Made by a program: the position numbers and the translations under genes. This document shows positions 1 through 7,919 of a DNA stretch of 64,000 nt, piece by piece. The notes below the pieces were generated by a model, which was not told the DNA's origin, did not search any database, and saw nothing but the letters and a program-made list of their open reading frames with translations. Origin of the DNA: Cyclobacteriaceae bacterium (GTDB lineage Bacteria; Bacteroidota; Bacteroidia; Cytophagales; Cyclobacteriaceae); the NCBI GenBank assembly GCA_020436165.1, contig JAGQYI010000029.1, forward strand, positions 124,001 to 188,000, read 5' to 3'. The stretch's first letter is position 1; each line of letters begins with the position of its first letter.

Positions 1-1
1 G

Positions 2-889
2 GTTTCTGGGGTTATCGATAAAATTTATCTGGAAGCAGGTGAACATGTTAATTCTGGTGATATTGTTGCCAAGGTTCGAATTATACCCAATGTAGTGGCG
101 CTTAATAATGCAGAGGTTCGTATTAAAACAGCTAAAATCAATTTCAAGAATGCGGAGAAAGAATTGAATAGACAGAAGGAACTTTTTGAGCAACAGGTAA
201 TTTCTGAATTTGATTACAACCAGTACCTTTTGTCGTATAATTTGGCGCAGCAGGAAGTGGAAGCAGCTGAAGACAACATGGATCTGATAAAGGAAGGCGC
301 TTCTAAAAAGGAAGGTATGGCTTCGAACCTTGTGAGAGCAACCAGCTCAGGAATGATTCTGGATGTTCCTGTAAAAGAGGGCTCCTTCGTAATTGAATCT
401 AATACCTTCAACGATGGAACTACCATTGCCTCCATTGCCAACATGAACGAAATGATTTTTGAAGGTAAGGTAGATGAGGCTGAAGTGGGAAAACTGAGAG
501 AAGGAATGAATCTGGTGCTTAAAGTAGGCGCCTTGGACTCGGTAACATTTGATGCCAAGCTGGAGTACATTTCGCCCAAAGGTGTGGAAGACCAGGGGGC
601 CATTAAATTTGAAATCAAGGCTGCTGTTGCGTTAGATAAGGATAATTTTCTCAGGGCCGGTTACTCATCTAATGCCGATATTGTGCTTGACAAAGCAGAT
701 AGTGTTTTGGCTATCAAAGAAAGTGACATGAAGTTTGATGAAGAAGATAAGCCATACGTTGAGATTATGACTGGAGAGCAACAGTTTGAAAAAAGAGATA
801 TTAAAACGGGTATTTCAGATGGGATAAATATTCAAATTCTGGAAGGACTTAAAGAGGGAGATAAGTACAAAAAGCAGCAGATTGATTAA
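2..889 (+). CDS. Efflux RND/HlyD-type periplasmic adaptor subunit (5' truncated)
   Basis: This is the C-terminal 295 residues of a membrane-fusion protein; the frame stays open to the first base, so the start lies outside the window, and the GTG at position 95 is only internal. The first visible residues resemble the second half of a biotinyl-lipoyl domain (VSGVIDKIYLEAGEHVNSGD). A helical hairpin follows (KNAEKELNRQKELFEQQVIS and onwards), then a beta-barrel segment and a membrane-proximal domain. Family members bridge an inner-membrane transporter to an outer-membrane channel in the periplasm. The partners are not in view and should lie upstream or elsewhere. It could equally serve a MacB-like ABC exporter. 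Confidence 0.85.
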   Translation, partial: VSGVIDKIYLEAGEHVNSGDIVAKVRIIPNVVALNNAEVRIKTAKINFKNAEKELNRQKELFEQQVISEFDYNQYLLSYNLAQQEVEAAEDNMDLIKEGASKKEGMASNLVRATSSGMILDVPVKEGSFVIESNTFNDGTTIASIANMNEMIFEGKVDEAEVGKLREGMNLVLKVGALDSVTFDAKLEYISPKGVEDQGAIKFEIKAAVALDKDNFLRAGYSSNADIVLDKADSVLAIKESDMKFDEEDKPYVEIMTGEQQFEKRDIKTGISDGINIQILEGLKEGDKYKKQQID

Positions 890-897
890 TAATAGAA

Positions 898-1140
898 ATG
901 AATTGCTCCAGTAAAAAGGTATGCTACAGCTCACCTGAAGAAGTAAGAGAAGCGTTGTTACAGGCTCGTTCCAAATACAGGAACGGGCCTGTATCTTTTT
1001 ATAAGTGTGAATTTTGTGGCGCGTTTCATCTCACCTCAAAAGGCAATTTGGACGAAAGTGTGCTTTCTGATGAAAATATTAAAAGAATAGAAAGGGAGAG
1101 CGAAGCAAGGACCTGGGAAGAACGATTTAAAAAGAAATAA
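898..1140 (+). CDS. Small Cys-rich protein, possible zinc ribbon
   Basis: This 80-residue protein starts 8 bp after the adaptor stop codon, so it is probably co-transcribed with it. Four cysteines (C3, C9, C37, C40) and a nearby H44 in YKCEFCGAFHLTS suggest a small zinc-ribbon-like fold. The C-terminal half is charged and helical (NIKRIERESEARTWEERFKKK, less its last residue, is the end of the chain). Similar 'CxxCG.(W/F)HLTS' small proteins are known in bacteria and phages without an assigned function. No catalytic motif is seen. The function is unknown. Confidence 0.7.
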   Translation: MNCSSKKVCYSSPEEVREALLQARSKYRNGPVSFYKCEFCGAFHLTSKGNLDESVLSDENIKRIERESEARTWEERFKKK

Positions 1141-1166
1141 GAGCTACTATTTTTCGAATGCAAATC

Positions 1167-1186
1167 GAACCGATTTTGCTCGGTTC
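1167..1186. other. Hairpin between the small Cys protein and the M16 pair
   Basis: GAACCGA at 1167-1173 and TCGGTTC at 1180-1186 form a perfect 7-bp stem with a 6-nt loop. There is no T-run after it on either strand, so it is not a standard intrinsic terminator. It may attenuate read-through, or be an operator for the M16 genes that start at 1232. Confidence 0.4.
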
Positions 1187-1231
1187 CGCTGGTATAAAAA
1201 CGTAACTTAGTACTAATCAAAAACAATTCAT

Positions 1232-2614
1232 ATGAAGTATAGATTTATTGCATTTGCGCTAAGCGCCCTATTTGTTATTTCCTGCTCTTCTCTGAAGGAA
1301 GAGGAAGAAAAGGAACAAGGTGTTTTTCCTTACGAGATTCACCAGACAAGGCTTGATAATGGTTTGAATGTTGTAACAGTGCCATACAATAGCCCCGGAC
1401 TGGCCGCTTTTTACATTGTTGTGAGGGCCGGTTCCAGAAATGAAATTGAACCAGGGAAAACAGGTTTTGCACACTTTTTTGAGCACATGATGTTCAGGGG
1501 TACTGAAAAGTACTCAAAAGAAAAGTACAGCGAAGAGTTAAAAGCAATTGGTGCTGCAGCCAATGCCAATACATGGTGGGACAGAACGGTGTACCACATG
1601 ACCGGTAATGCCAATATGCTGGACAAAATGTTCGAGTTGGAATCGGATCGCTTTATGAATTTGAAATACTCAGAGGCCGACTTTAAAGTGGAAGCAGGCG
1701 CTGTAAAAGGTGAGTATACTAAAAATTATGCAAGCCCGTACATGAAATTGTATGAGAAAACGTACAATACTGCCTTTAAAACGCATACGTATTCTCACAC
1801 CACTATGGGTTTTTGGGAAGATGTTGTGGATATGCCCAACCAATACGAGTATTCACTTAAGTTTTTCGACAGGTTTTACAAACCTGAATACTGTACTATC
1901 ATAGTAGTTGGTGATGTTACACCTGAAAAAGTTGATGCTCTTGCCAAGGAATATTTTGGTAAGTGGAAACACGGGAGTTATACGCAAGAGATTCCAGTGG
2001 AACCAGAGCAAACCGAAACAAGGTATGCCCATGTACAGGAGAAAAATTTTCCACCTGTTTTAAGCTTAAATTACAAAGACCCTGCTTTTTCAGCAGATAA
2101 TAAAGATTTAGCGGCTCTTGATCTTATCGCAAGTATCGGGTTTTCAGAAAAATCGCCTTTGTACAAGAAATTGGTTGTGGATCAGCGAAAAGTGAGGAGC
2201 CTTGATGCGGGGGGACTTGATATGGTTGATCCCGGTCTTTGGTCGGTCAATGCAGTTTTGGTGAATCCCAACGATATGACGGAAGTGAAGAATGAAATTG
2301 AGGAAGAGTTGAATAAGTTTAAAACTCAACCGGTTGATTCTGCAGAACTTGCTCAGGCCAAAAGTCATATCATGTATCAATATGCCATGGGTATCGATAG
2401 CCCTGATGCAATTGCCAACTCGTTAGCCTGGTTTACATGGCTTACAGGTAATCCTGCGGATGTTAATAGGGCATATGCAAGATATGAAACCATTACCCCA
2501 CAGGATATTATGGATGCGGCCAATCGCTATTTAGTTTCCCAACACCTTACCGTTGCCACCATCTCCGCTGATGAGGAATACGTTGAACCTGAAACAGATA
2601 AAACCAAAATGTGA
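1232..2614 (+). CDS. M16 family zinc metallopeptidase, catalytic subunit (lipoprotein)
   Basis: This 460-residue protein carries the inverted zinc motif HxxEH as HFFEH at residues 81-85. The third zinc ligand is expected in the KVEAGAVKGEY segment near residue 160. An N-terminal signal sequence with the lipobox VISC (Cys18) predicts a lipoprotein, so it should work outside the cytoplasm. The second domain (KNFPPVLSLNYKDPAF onwards) is the usual inactive M16 C-domain. The next gene starts 1 bp after this stop codon and encodes a second M16 protein without the zinc motif, so the two probably form a heterodimeric M16B clam-shell peptidase that degrades peptides. Confidence 0.93.
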   Translation: MKYRFIAFALSALFVISCSSLKEEEEKEQGVFPYEIHQTRLDNGLNVVTVPYNSPGLAAFYIVVRAGSRNEIEPGKTGFAHFFEHMMFRGTEKYSKEKYSEELKAIGAAANANTWWDRTVYHMTGNANMLDKMFELESDRFMNLKYSEADFKVEAGAVKGEYTKNYASPYMKLYEKTYNTAFKTHTYSHTTMGFWEDVVDMPNQYEYSLKFFDRFYKPEYCTIIVVGDVTPEKVDALAKEYFGKWKHGSYTQEIPVEPEQTETRYAHVQEKNFPPVLSLNYKDPAFSADNKDLAALDLIASIGFSEKSPLYKKLVVDQRKVRSLDAGGLDMVDPGLWSVNAVLVNPNDMTEVKNEIEEELNKFKTQPVDSAELAQAKSHIMYQYAMGIDSPDAIANSLAWFTWLTGNPADVNRAYARYETITPQDIMDAANRYLVSQHLTVATISADEEYVEPETDKTKM

Positions 2615-2615
2615 T

Positions 2616-4154
2616 ATGAAGAAGCTACTATATATACTACTAATAGTTCTTAGTTTTAATGCCCTTGCTCAGGAAGTTGTGGAGCTTCCCATGGAGTCTA
2701 ACAAAGTGGTTGTTAAGCTTGCCTTTAAAAATGGCTCTATTACTGATCCAAAGGGCAAAGAAGGGCTCACCAATCTTACTGCAACTCTTTTGTCAGAGTC
2801 CGGAAGCGATTCGTACACCAAGTCTGAGATAGACAATCTGTTGTATCCTATGGCCGCATGGTATTCAACGTTTACTGACAAGGAAATGACCACTATTACC
2901 TTTCAGGTGCATAAGGATTTTGCAGATCAGTTTTATGAAATTTTCAGAGGGGTTTTATTACATCCTTCCTTTGCACAGGAAGATTTCGAACGAGTGAAAT
3001 CGAATACATTTGTTAACATAACTGAGGTTATGAAAGCCAGCTCTGATGAAGAGTTTAGCAAAATGGCTTTGGAAGAACAGTTGTTTGCAGGAACGCCCTA
3101 TGCACATATGAAAATAGGAACTGCTAATGGCATTGAGGCAATTACCAGGGATGATGTGGTAAATCAGTACAAATCCTTTTTTACAAGGAATAATGTAACC
3201 ATAGGTATAGCTGGTAATTACACCAAGGAATTCCTGAATAAAATAAAAACAGATGTAAACAGTTTGCCCGATACGAACCCGGATATACCTGTTGTGGCGG
3301 CACCTAAAATGCCTGATGGAGTTCAGGTGCAACTGGTTCCAAAACCCAATAACCTTGGTACGGCAATTTTTACAGGCTATCCGTTGGCAATTAACAGATC
3401 TTCCAAAGACTGGCCTGCTATGATGGTAGTTAATTCATATTTAGGCGAACACCGCAAGTCGTATTCTCGCTTATACCAGCTTATACGAGAGCAACGCTCA
3501 ATGAACTACGGAGATTACACGTACATTGAGTGGTACCAGTCAGGGGGCAGGAATCAGTTGCCTTTAACTGGTTTTCCACGAAGCCAGAATTATTTTGCTA
3601 TCTGGATACGTCCGGTACAAACAGCTTACAGCTTAAAATCTCAGTATCCTGAATTAGGCGATATTGAAATAGGACATGCTCATTTTGCCTTACGAATGGC
3701 TTTTTATGAAATTGACAGGGTAAAAAATGAGGGATTGACACAACAAGAGTTCGATTTAACCCGTCAGTTTTTAAGAAGCTACATAAAGTTGTACATTCAA
3801 TCGCCTTCAAAACAGTTGGGCTTTTTGCTTGACTCCAGATTCTATGGCCTAAGTAACTACATAAGCGAATTGGATGCTGCACTGAGCAAATTAACTTTGG
3901 ATGATGTAAACGCAGCCGCTGCCAAGTATCTTCAAACAGATAATATGTACGTTACAATGATAACCGATGAAGGAGAAGCAGAAGCATTAAAAGCCAGTTT
4001 GCTTAGTAATAAAGTTTCACCTATGTCATATTCAAATAGTATTAAGGAAAGCTTGCCCGAAGAAGTGTTTGAGTTAGATGAAAAAGTGGAAAGCTTACCC
4101 TTAAATGTTAAAAGTGTAAAAATCACTTCTCCAAAAGATTTATTTATCGATTGA
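2616..4154 (+). CDS. M16 family protein, non-catalytic partner subunit (secreted)
   Basis: The ATG at 2616 is chosen over an in-frame ATG at 2553 because it yields a clean signal peptide (MKKLLYILLIVLSFNALAQ) and sits 1 bp after the previous stop. The mature 490-residue protein aligns with the M16 fold, but the position of HxxEH reads KEGLTNLTATLLSES, so the zinc site is missing. The R-Y substrate-binding pair typical of the non-catalytic partner is visible in REQRSMNYGDYTY. This is the usual arrangement of M16B heterodimers, in which one chain carries zinc and the other carries the R/Y pair. Confidence 0.9.
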   Translation: MKKLLYILLIVLSFNALAQEVVELPMESNKVVVKLAFKNGSITDPKGKEGLTNLTATLLSESGSDSYTKSEIDNLLYPMAAWYSTFTDKEMTTITFQVHKDFADQFYEIFRGVLLHPSFAQEDFERVKSNTFVNITEVMKASSDEEFSKMALEEQLFAGTPYAHMKIGTANGIEAITRDDVVNQYKSFFTRNNVTIGIAGNYTKEFLNKIKTDVNSLPDTNPDIPVVAAPKMPDGVQVQLVPKPNNLGTAIFTGYPLAINRSSKDWPAMMVVNSYLGEHRKSYSRLYQLIREQRSMNYGDYTYIEWYQSGGRNQLPLTGFPRSQNYFAIWIRPVQTAYSLKSQYPELGDIEIGHAHFALRMAFYEIDRVKNEGLTQQEFDLTRQFLRSYIKLYIQSPSKQLGFLLDSRFYGLSNYISELDAALSKLTLDDVNAAAAKYLQTDNMYVTMITDEGEAEALKASLLSNKVSPMSYSNSIKESLPEEVFELDEKVESLPLNVKSVKITSPKDLFID

Positions 4155-4177
4155 TTTGAATTGGAATTCTATTATAA

Positions 4178-4207
4178 AAACCCTGGCATAAGCCGGGGTT
4201 TTCTTTT
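4178..4207 (+). terminator. Intrinsic terminator after the M16 pair
   Basis: AAACCCTGGC (4178-4187) and GCCGGGGTTT (4192-4201) form a 10-bp stem with one G-U pair and an ATAA loop. A T-rich tract ends it at 4207. It lies 23 bp after the M16 stop codon. Confidence 0.85.
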
Positions 4208-4221
4208 TAGCATACCCTGTG

Positions 4222-4243
4222 TCCCCCAGCCGACATTGGGGGA
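4222..4243. other. GC-rich hairpin upstream of the Ig-like lipoprotein gene
   Basis: TCCCCCA (4222-4228) and TGGGGGA (4237-4243) form a perfect 7-bp stem around an 8-nt loop. It stands out in an AT-rich intergenic region, between the terminator at 4178-4207 and the gene that starts at 4310. No T-run follows. Its role is unknown; a back-up terminator or a protein-binding site are both possible. Confidence 0.45.
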
Positions 4244-4309
4244 TGTTTGGTTCTAATTTACGGTAGCGAATAAACCTAACGAGATACTTTTAAGGTAGAT
4301 AATTGTTGT

Positions 4310-4981
4310 ATGCAAAAACTAACTACCTTTTTACTTCTTGCTGTCATCTTATCCGGCTGTATCGGAACCGATATTGTGGACGATAAGGTTCCTCCAAGGG
4401 TTTCAATCAAGAACCCGATTGATAGCTTGAAAATAGGAGAGACTTACCAGTTTACTGCCACCTACTACAACGAGAGCGGAGTGGAGGCCCCTGCAGTAAT
4501 AAATTGGAGCAGTACCAATTCTCAGGTTGTTTCAATTTCAAACGATGGTTTGGCTTCAGCCCTTCAGATTGGATCAACACAAATTGTTGCTGATTTTCAA
4601 GGAGCTTCAGATACACTTCTACTAGCAACCAATGAAAGCATAACCGTTGAACCGGAAAATACTCGCTCAGCTACTTTAATGACAGTGAGTTCTTATCCTT
4701 TAAGCGGAAAAGTTTTTTTGGAGCAGGGAGAAGGGGCAAGCGTTACTCTTCGTTTTTCTGATGACTTTAATACTACCTCGGCATTACCCGGTTTGTATGT
4801 GTATTTATCTAACAATGTGAACTCTAAGGAAAATGCGTACGAAGTGGGGGCTGTTGTTCAATTTACGGGTGCGCAGCAATACATACTGCCTGAAACAATC
4901 ACTTTGAGCGAATACGATTTCGTGTTGTTCTATTGCAAACCTTTTAATGTACCGGTTGGTAATGGTGAGTTTATGCCTTGA
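4310..4981 (+). CDS. Lipoprotein with a bacterial Ig-like (Big_2-type) domain
   Basis: This 223-residue protein has a lipoprotein signal (MQKLTTFLLLAVILSGC; LSGC lipobox). Residues about 40-105 form a Big_2-like Ig domain, recognisable by 'GETYQFTATYYNESG', 'INWSSTNSQVVSISNDGLAS' and the closing 'GSTQIVADFQG'. The C-terminal half is beta-rich and not recognised. The next gene, an outer-membrane barrel protein, starts 2 bp after its stop, so the two are likely co-translated and may work together at the cell surface. No enzyme motif is present. Confidence 0.8.
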   Translation: MQKLTTFLLLAVILSGCIGTDIVDDKVPPRVSIKNPIDSLKIGETYQFTATYYNESGVEAPAVINWSSTNSQVVSISNDGLASALQIGSTQIVADFQGASDTLLLATNESITVEPENTRSATLMTVSSYPLSGKVFLEQGEGASVTLRFSDDFNTTSALPGLYVYLSNNVNSKENAYEVGAVVQFTGAQQYILPETITLSEYDFVLFYCKPFNVPVGNGEFMP

Positions 4982-4983
4982 TT

Positions 4984-5838
4984 ATGAAAAAGCTTCTTGT
5001 TTTAATTTTAAGTGTATTATGTGTAAATGCTTCTGTAGCCGGGGGTGGTTGGCCACAACCAAAAGGCAAAGGGTATTTTAAGTTAAGTCAGATGTGGATC
5101 ATTTCCAATCAGCATTTTACCGATGTAGGAGAAATTGATCCCAATGCTACCAGAGCTTCTTATTTCACAAATATTTATGGTGAATATGGGATCACTGATC
5201 GTTTTACGGGCATAGTGTACTGGCCATTCTTTGTACGCAGTGTGGCCTATGAGCAGGTTTCTGGCACAACAGGTAATGTGATCGTTCCGGGAGATGCAAT
5301 AAACGGTATTGGTGATATGGACCTTACCATTAAATATGGATTGACTCCGGGCAAACGAATTGCAACAAGCGCCAGCTTATTGCTTGGACTCCCGCTGGGA
5401 CAAAGTACAGGAGGTTATGACGGAACTTTGCAAACAGGCGATGGTGAGTTTAATCAAATGATTCAATTGGATGCCGGTACCAGTTTTAAAGTTGGCAATT
5501 TGTATCCTTATGCCAATGTTTTGGTTGCGTTTAACAATCGTACAGGTGGCTTCTCAGACGAATTGAGGTATGGTATTGAAGCGGGCCTGGAGTATAAACG
5601 GTTTTTTGGAGTTATTCGATTGTATGGTATTCATTCGTTCAAGAATGGTGAGCCAAATTTCAACACTGTGGGGACAAGTCTGTTTGCCAATAATGTGGAA
5701 TACTTAGGAATCACTCCTGAGTTATCTTATCGTTTTTCTGAAAAATGGGGCCTTACAGGTAATGTTGGCATGGCTGCATGGGGAAAACTGATCCTGGCCA
5801 GTCCGACATTTTCAGTGGGAGTGTATTTCAAGCCCTGA
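4984..5838 (+). CDS. Outer-membrane beta-barrel protein (phenol_MetA_deg-like)
   Basis: The ATG at 4984 gives the signal peptide MKKLLVLILSVLCVNASVAG; a TTG two codons earlier is less likely. The 284-residue chain has alternating amphipathic strands with many aromatic residues (GYFKLSQMWIISNQHFTD, GITDRFTGIVYWPFF, YGLTPGKRIATSASLLLGLP), typical of a 12-14 strand barrel. The pattern resembles the transporter family often labelled 'MetA-pathway of phenol degradation'. The last residues (SPTFSVGVYFKP) form a C-terminal strand with the penultimate aromatic region expected of an outer-membrane protein. The substrate is unknown. It pairs with the Ig-like lipoprotein upstream. Confidence 0.75.
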   Translation: MKKLLVLILSVLCVNASVAGGGWPQPKGKGYFKLSQMWIISNQHFTDVGEIDPNATRASYFTNIYGEYGITDRFTGIVYWPFFVRSVAYEQVSGTTGNVIVPGDAINGIGDMDLTIKYGLTPGKRIATSASLLLGLPLGQSTGGYDGTLQTGDGEFNQMIQLDAGTSFKVGNLYPYANVLVAFNNRTGGFSDELRYGIEAGLEYKRFFGVIRLYGIHSFKNGEPNFNTVGTSLFANNVEYLGITPELSYRFSEKWGLTGNVGMAAWGKLILASPTFSVGVYFKP

Positions 5839-5871
5839 TTTCTCAACAAGATTATTAATTTTTGGATTAAG

Positions 5872-7917
5872 TCAGACCTGGGCTTCTTCTAGTTCAATAA
5901 CTTCATCAGAAGGGGAGGAAATCCTGGGTAATTTTACCACGAAGGCCGTACGTCCTTTGCCATCCAGTTCAAGAGAAATTGTACCGTTTATTGCTTCCAC
6001 AGCTCTCCTGGTAATATACAACCCAAGTCCGTTTCCATTTGAATGCAAACTGCCTATGTAGAACATGCCCCATATTTTGCTCTTTATTTCTTCTTCAACG
6101 CCTTCACCGTTATCACACACACAGATACGTATGAATTTGTCTTTTTCTTCAAGTTTGAATATGACTTCGGGGGAACCGGAAGTGAAAGAACTGAACTGTA
6201 GAGCATTTTCCACTAAATTGTTAAAGATAATTTCCAGCAAAATGGGGTTTGTGTGATACTGAACATGCCCGGGCATCTCTCTAACAACTTTTATATTTTT
6301 TTCCTTAACAAACGGATCGTACGATTTACAAATTTTGTCTACCAGGGTTTTTATATCTACATTTTTATACGAACTCGTTGGCTGGTTGATTTCATTGATC
6401 ATGGCCAATTTATTGAGGAGCCGCTCCATCTTATCAGCCATTTCTGTTGATTTTTTAAACAATTCGTAAGGTTCTCCCTTTAGGGTAAGTTCAGCAACAT
6501 AGGCCAGGCCTATAATTGATGTAATAGGACCTTTTAGCTTATGCGAAGTGTGGTATAAAAACGTATCTAGCTCCTGGTTTGCTTTTACCAATGACTCTGT
6601 TTTTGCAGCTACAATGTTTTCAAGATTATCATTTATTCGCTGAATCTCTACGTTGGCAATTGAGAGTTCTTTTTTCTGTTGATTGAATTTGCGAACAAAG
6701 TAGGCGAACAGTAGTATCAAAAGCACAAGTCCTACAATAATCAGAATGTAGATAAATATCTGGTTTCTGAATGCTTTTTGCTGTTCAAGGCGCTGCAATT
6801 CACTATCATTCAATCTTTTTTCCAGGCTCTTAATATTGAGTAATTTATTCTTTAAATCTTCAAGTGCAGCCTTGTAATTGGATTGATTGCGAGAGAAAAG
6901 CAATTCGTTTGCGTTTAAAAGTGCACCTAACCTGTCAATATCGCCCAGGATCTTTTGTCTTTCTTCATTGTTCAGGTTTGTGCCATCATCGCCAATTTTT
7001 TCATTGATCAACCGAAAACTCTCATCAATTTGGGCCCGGTTATCTTTTATAAAATCGCCTTCTTTCGAAGCTTGTTGTGTTAAGAAGGCAAGATCCTCGT
7101 TTACAAGAGATGAATCAGAAATACGGCTTGCTACCGGAGTTTCAATGTTCAATGAGTCGCTTAAGTGCAGCATTAATTCTCTGAATTTCTCATCAATTCT
7201 TTGCTTTTGACTCTCGCTCATTGCAGGTATGTCCAGAACTTTGACATACGCATAAAATGCTGTTAGGCTATTAATAGAATCTAAGGCGTCTATTTCGTCA
7301 GGAATACTTTTGGTATCCTGTGCTACTATTTTTTTATCTTCAACGGGTACTCTGTAAACCTTCAGCACTATTCTTTTATTATCCAATTGCTTTTTTGCAA
7401 TTACAAAGCCCACAACATTGAAACCGGCAGTAGTAACATCAGTACCCACAGGGAGTATAAGTTGAGCCAAGCCTTTATTGTTTGTAGTTTGCCGATACGT
7501 TTTTCCTCCGGTTTTAAGTACTACTTCGGCAGAAATGGCCTGATTTAGAGTATCGGATAATACAAGACTATATACTTCAAGTGTTTTCCTTCGCACAATA
7601 ATTTCCAGAACTCCTTTACTGTAATTCCAGCTTTCTGCCTCCAGATTTTTATTGGCAAAATAAACCACTTTGGGAGGTAAGAGCGATTTATCGACTTTGG
7701 TAATTACGGTTCCGTTTTCACCAGTTTTTAAATAGTTAAGGCTATCTAACGATAATTCCAGGTTTGCGAATGGTTGTAATTGCTTATCATAGGTTTTAAC
7801 AAGTACGACTGTTTCCTGAGCATGGACATGGATGGAACACACTGAAGCGATGCCTAGTGTTAAAACAATAATTTTTAATATCCTATGTATGTTTCTCCAT
7901 TTAGTCATCACATACAA
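5872..7917 (-). CDS. Membrane sensor histidine kinase with beta-rich periplasmic region
   Basis: This 681-residue protein has a signal sequence, two beta-rich Ig/carboxypeptidase-regulatory-like segments (about 35-190), a helical periplasmic region, one transmembrane segment near residues 385-406 (IFIYILIIVGLVLLILLFAY), a coiled coil, and a cytoplasmic kinase core. The phosphoacceptor His lies in TSHKLKGP (near 455), an unusual form of the common SHDLRAP box. The ATP-binding part has the N-box (NNLVENALQFS), DNGEG and GNGLGLYI. The gene starts 2 bp after the PD40 gene stop, so it is part of the adhesin/PorP operon. No response regulator is adjacent. It may sense the state of the T9SS-linked outer-membrane complex, which is an inference from position. 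Confidence 0.88.
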   Translation of the reverse strand: MYVMTKWRNIHRILKIIVLTLGIASVCSIHVHAQETVVLVKTYDKQLQPFANLELSLDSLNYLKTGENGTVITKVDKSLLPPKVVYFANKNLEAESWNYSKGVLEIIVRRKTLEVYSLVLSDTLNQAISAEVVLKTGGKTYRQTTNNKGLAQLILPVGTDVTTAGFNVVGFVIAKKQLDNKRIVLKVYRVPVEDKKIVAQDTKSIPDEIDALDSINSLTAFYAYVKVLDIPAMSESQKQRIDEKFRELMLHLSDSLNIETPVASRISDSSLVNEDLAFLTQQASKEGDFIKDNRAQIDESFRLINEKIGDDGTNLNNEERQKILGDIDRLGALLNANELLFSRNQSNYKAALEDLKNKLLNIKSLEKRLNDSELQRLEQQKAFRNQIFIYILIIVGLVLLILLFAYFVRKFNQQKKELSIANVEIQRINDNLENIVAAKTESLVKANQELDTFLYHTSHKLKGPITSIIGLAYVAELTLKGEPYELFKKSTEMADKMERLLNKLAMINEINQPTSSYKNVDIKTLVDKICKSYDPFVKEKNIKVVREMPGHVQYHTNPILLEIIFNNLVENALQFSSFTSGSPEVIFKLEEKDKFIRICVCDNGEGVEEEIKSKIWGMFYIGSLHSNGNGLGLYITRRAVEAINGTISLELDGKGRTAFVVKLPRISSPSDEVIELEEAQV

Positions 7918-7919
7918 AA

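Noticed and set aside
2958-3332. Minus-strand frame of 124 codons in the second M16 gene
   Set aside because: Shadow of the M16 coding sequence; Cys/His-rich only because of codon composition.
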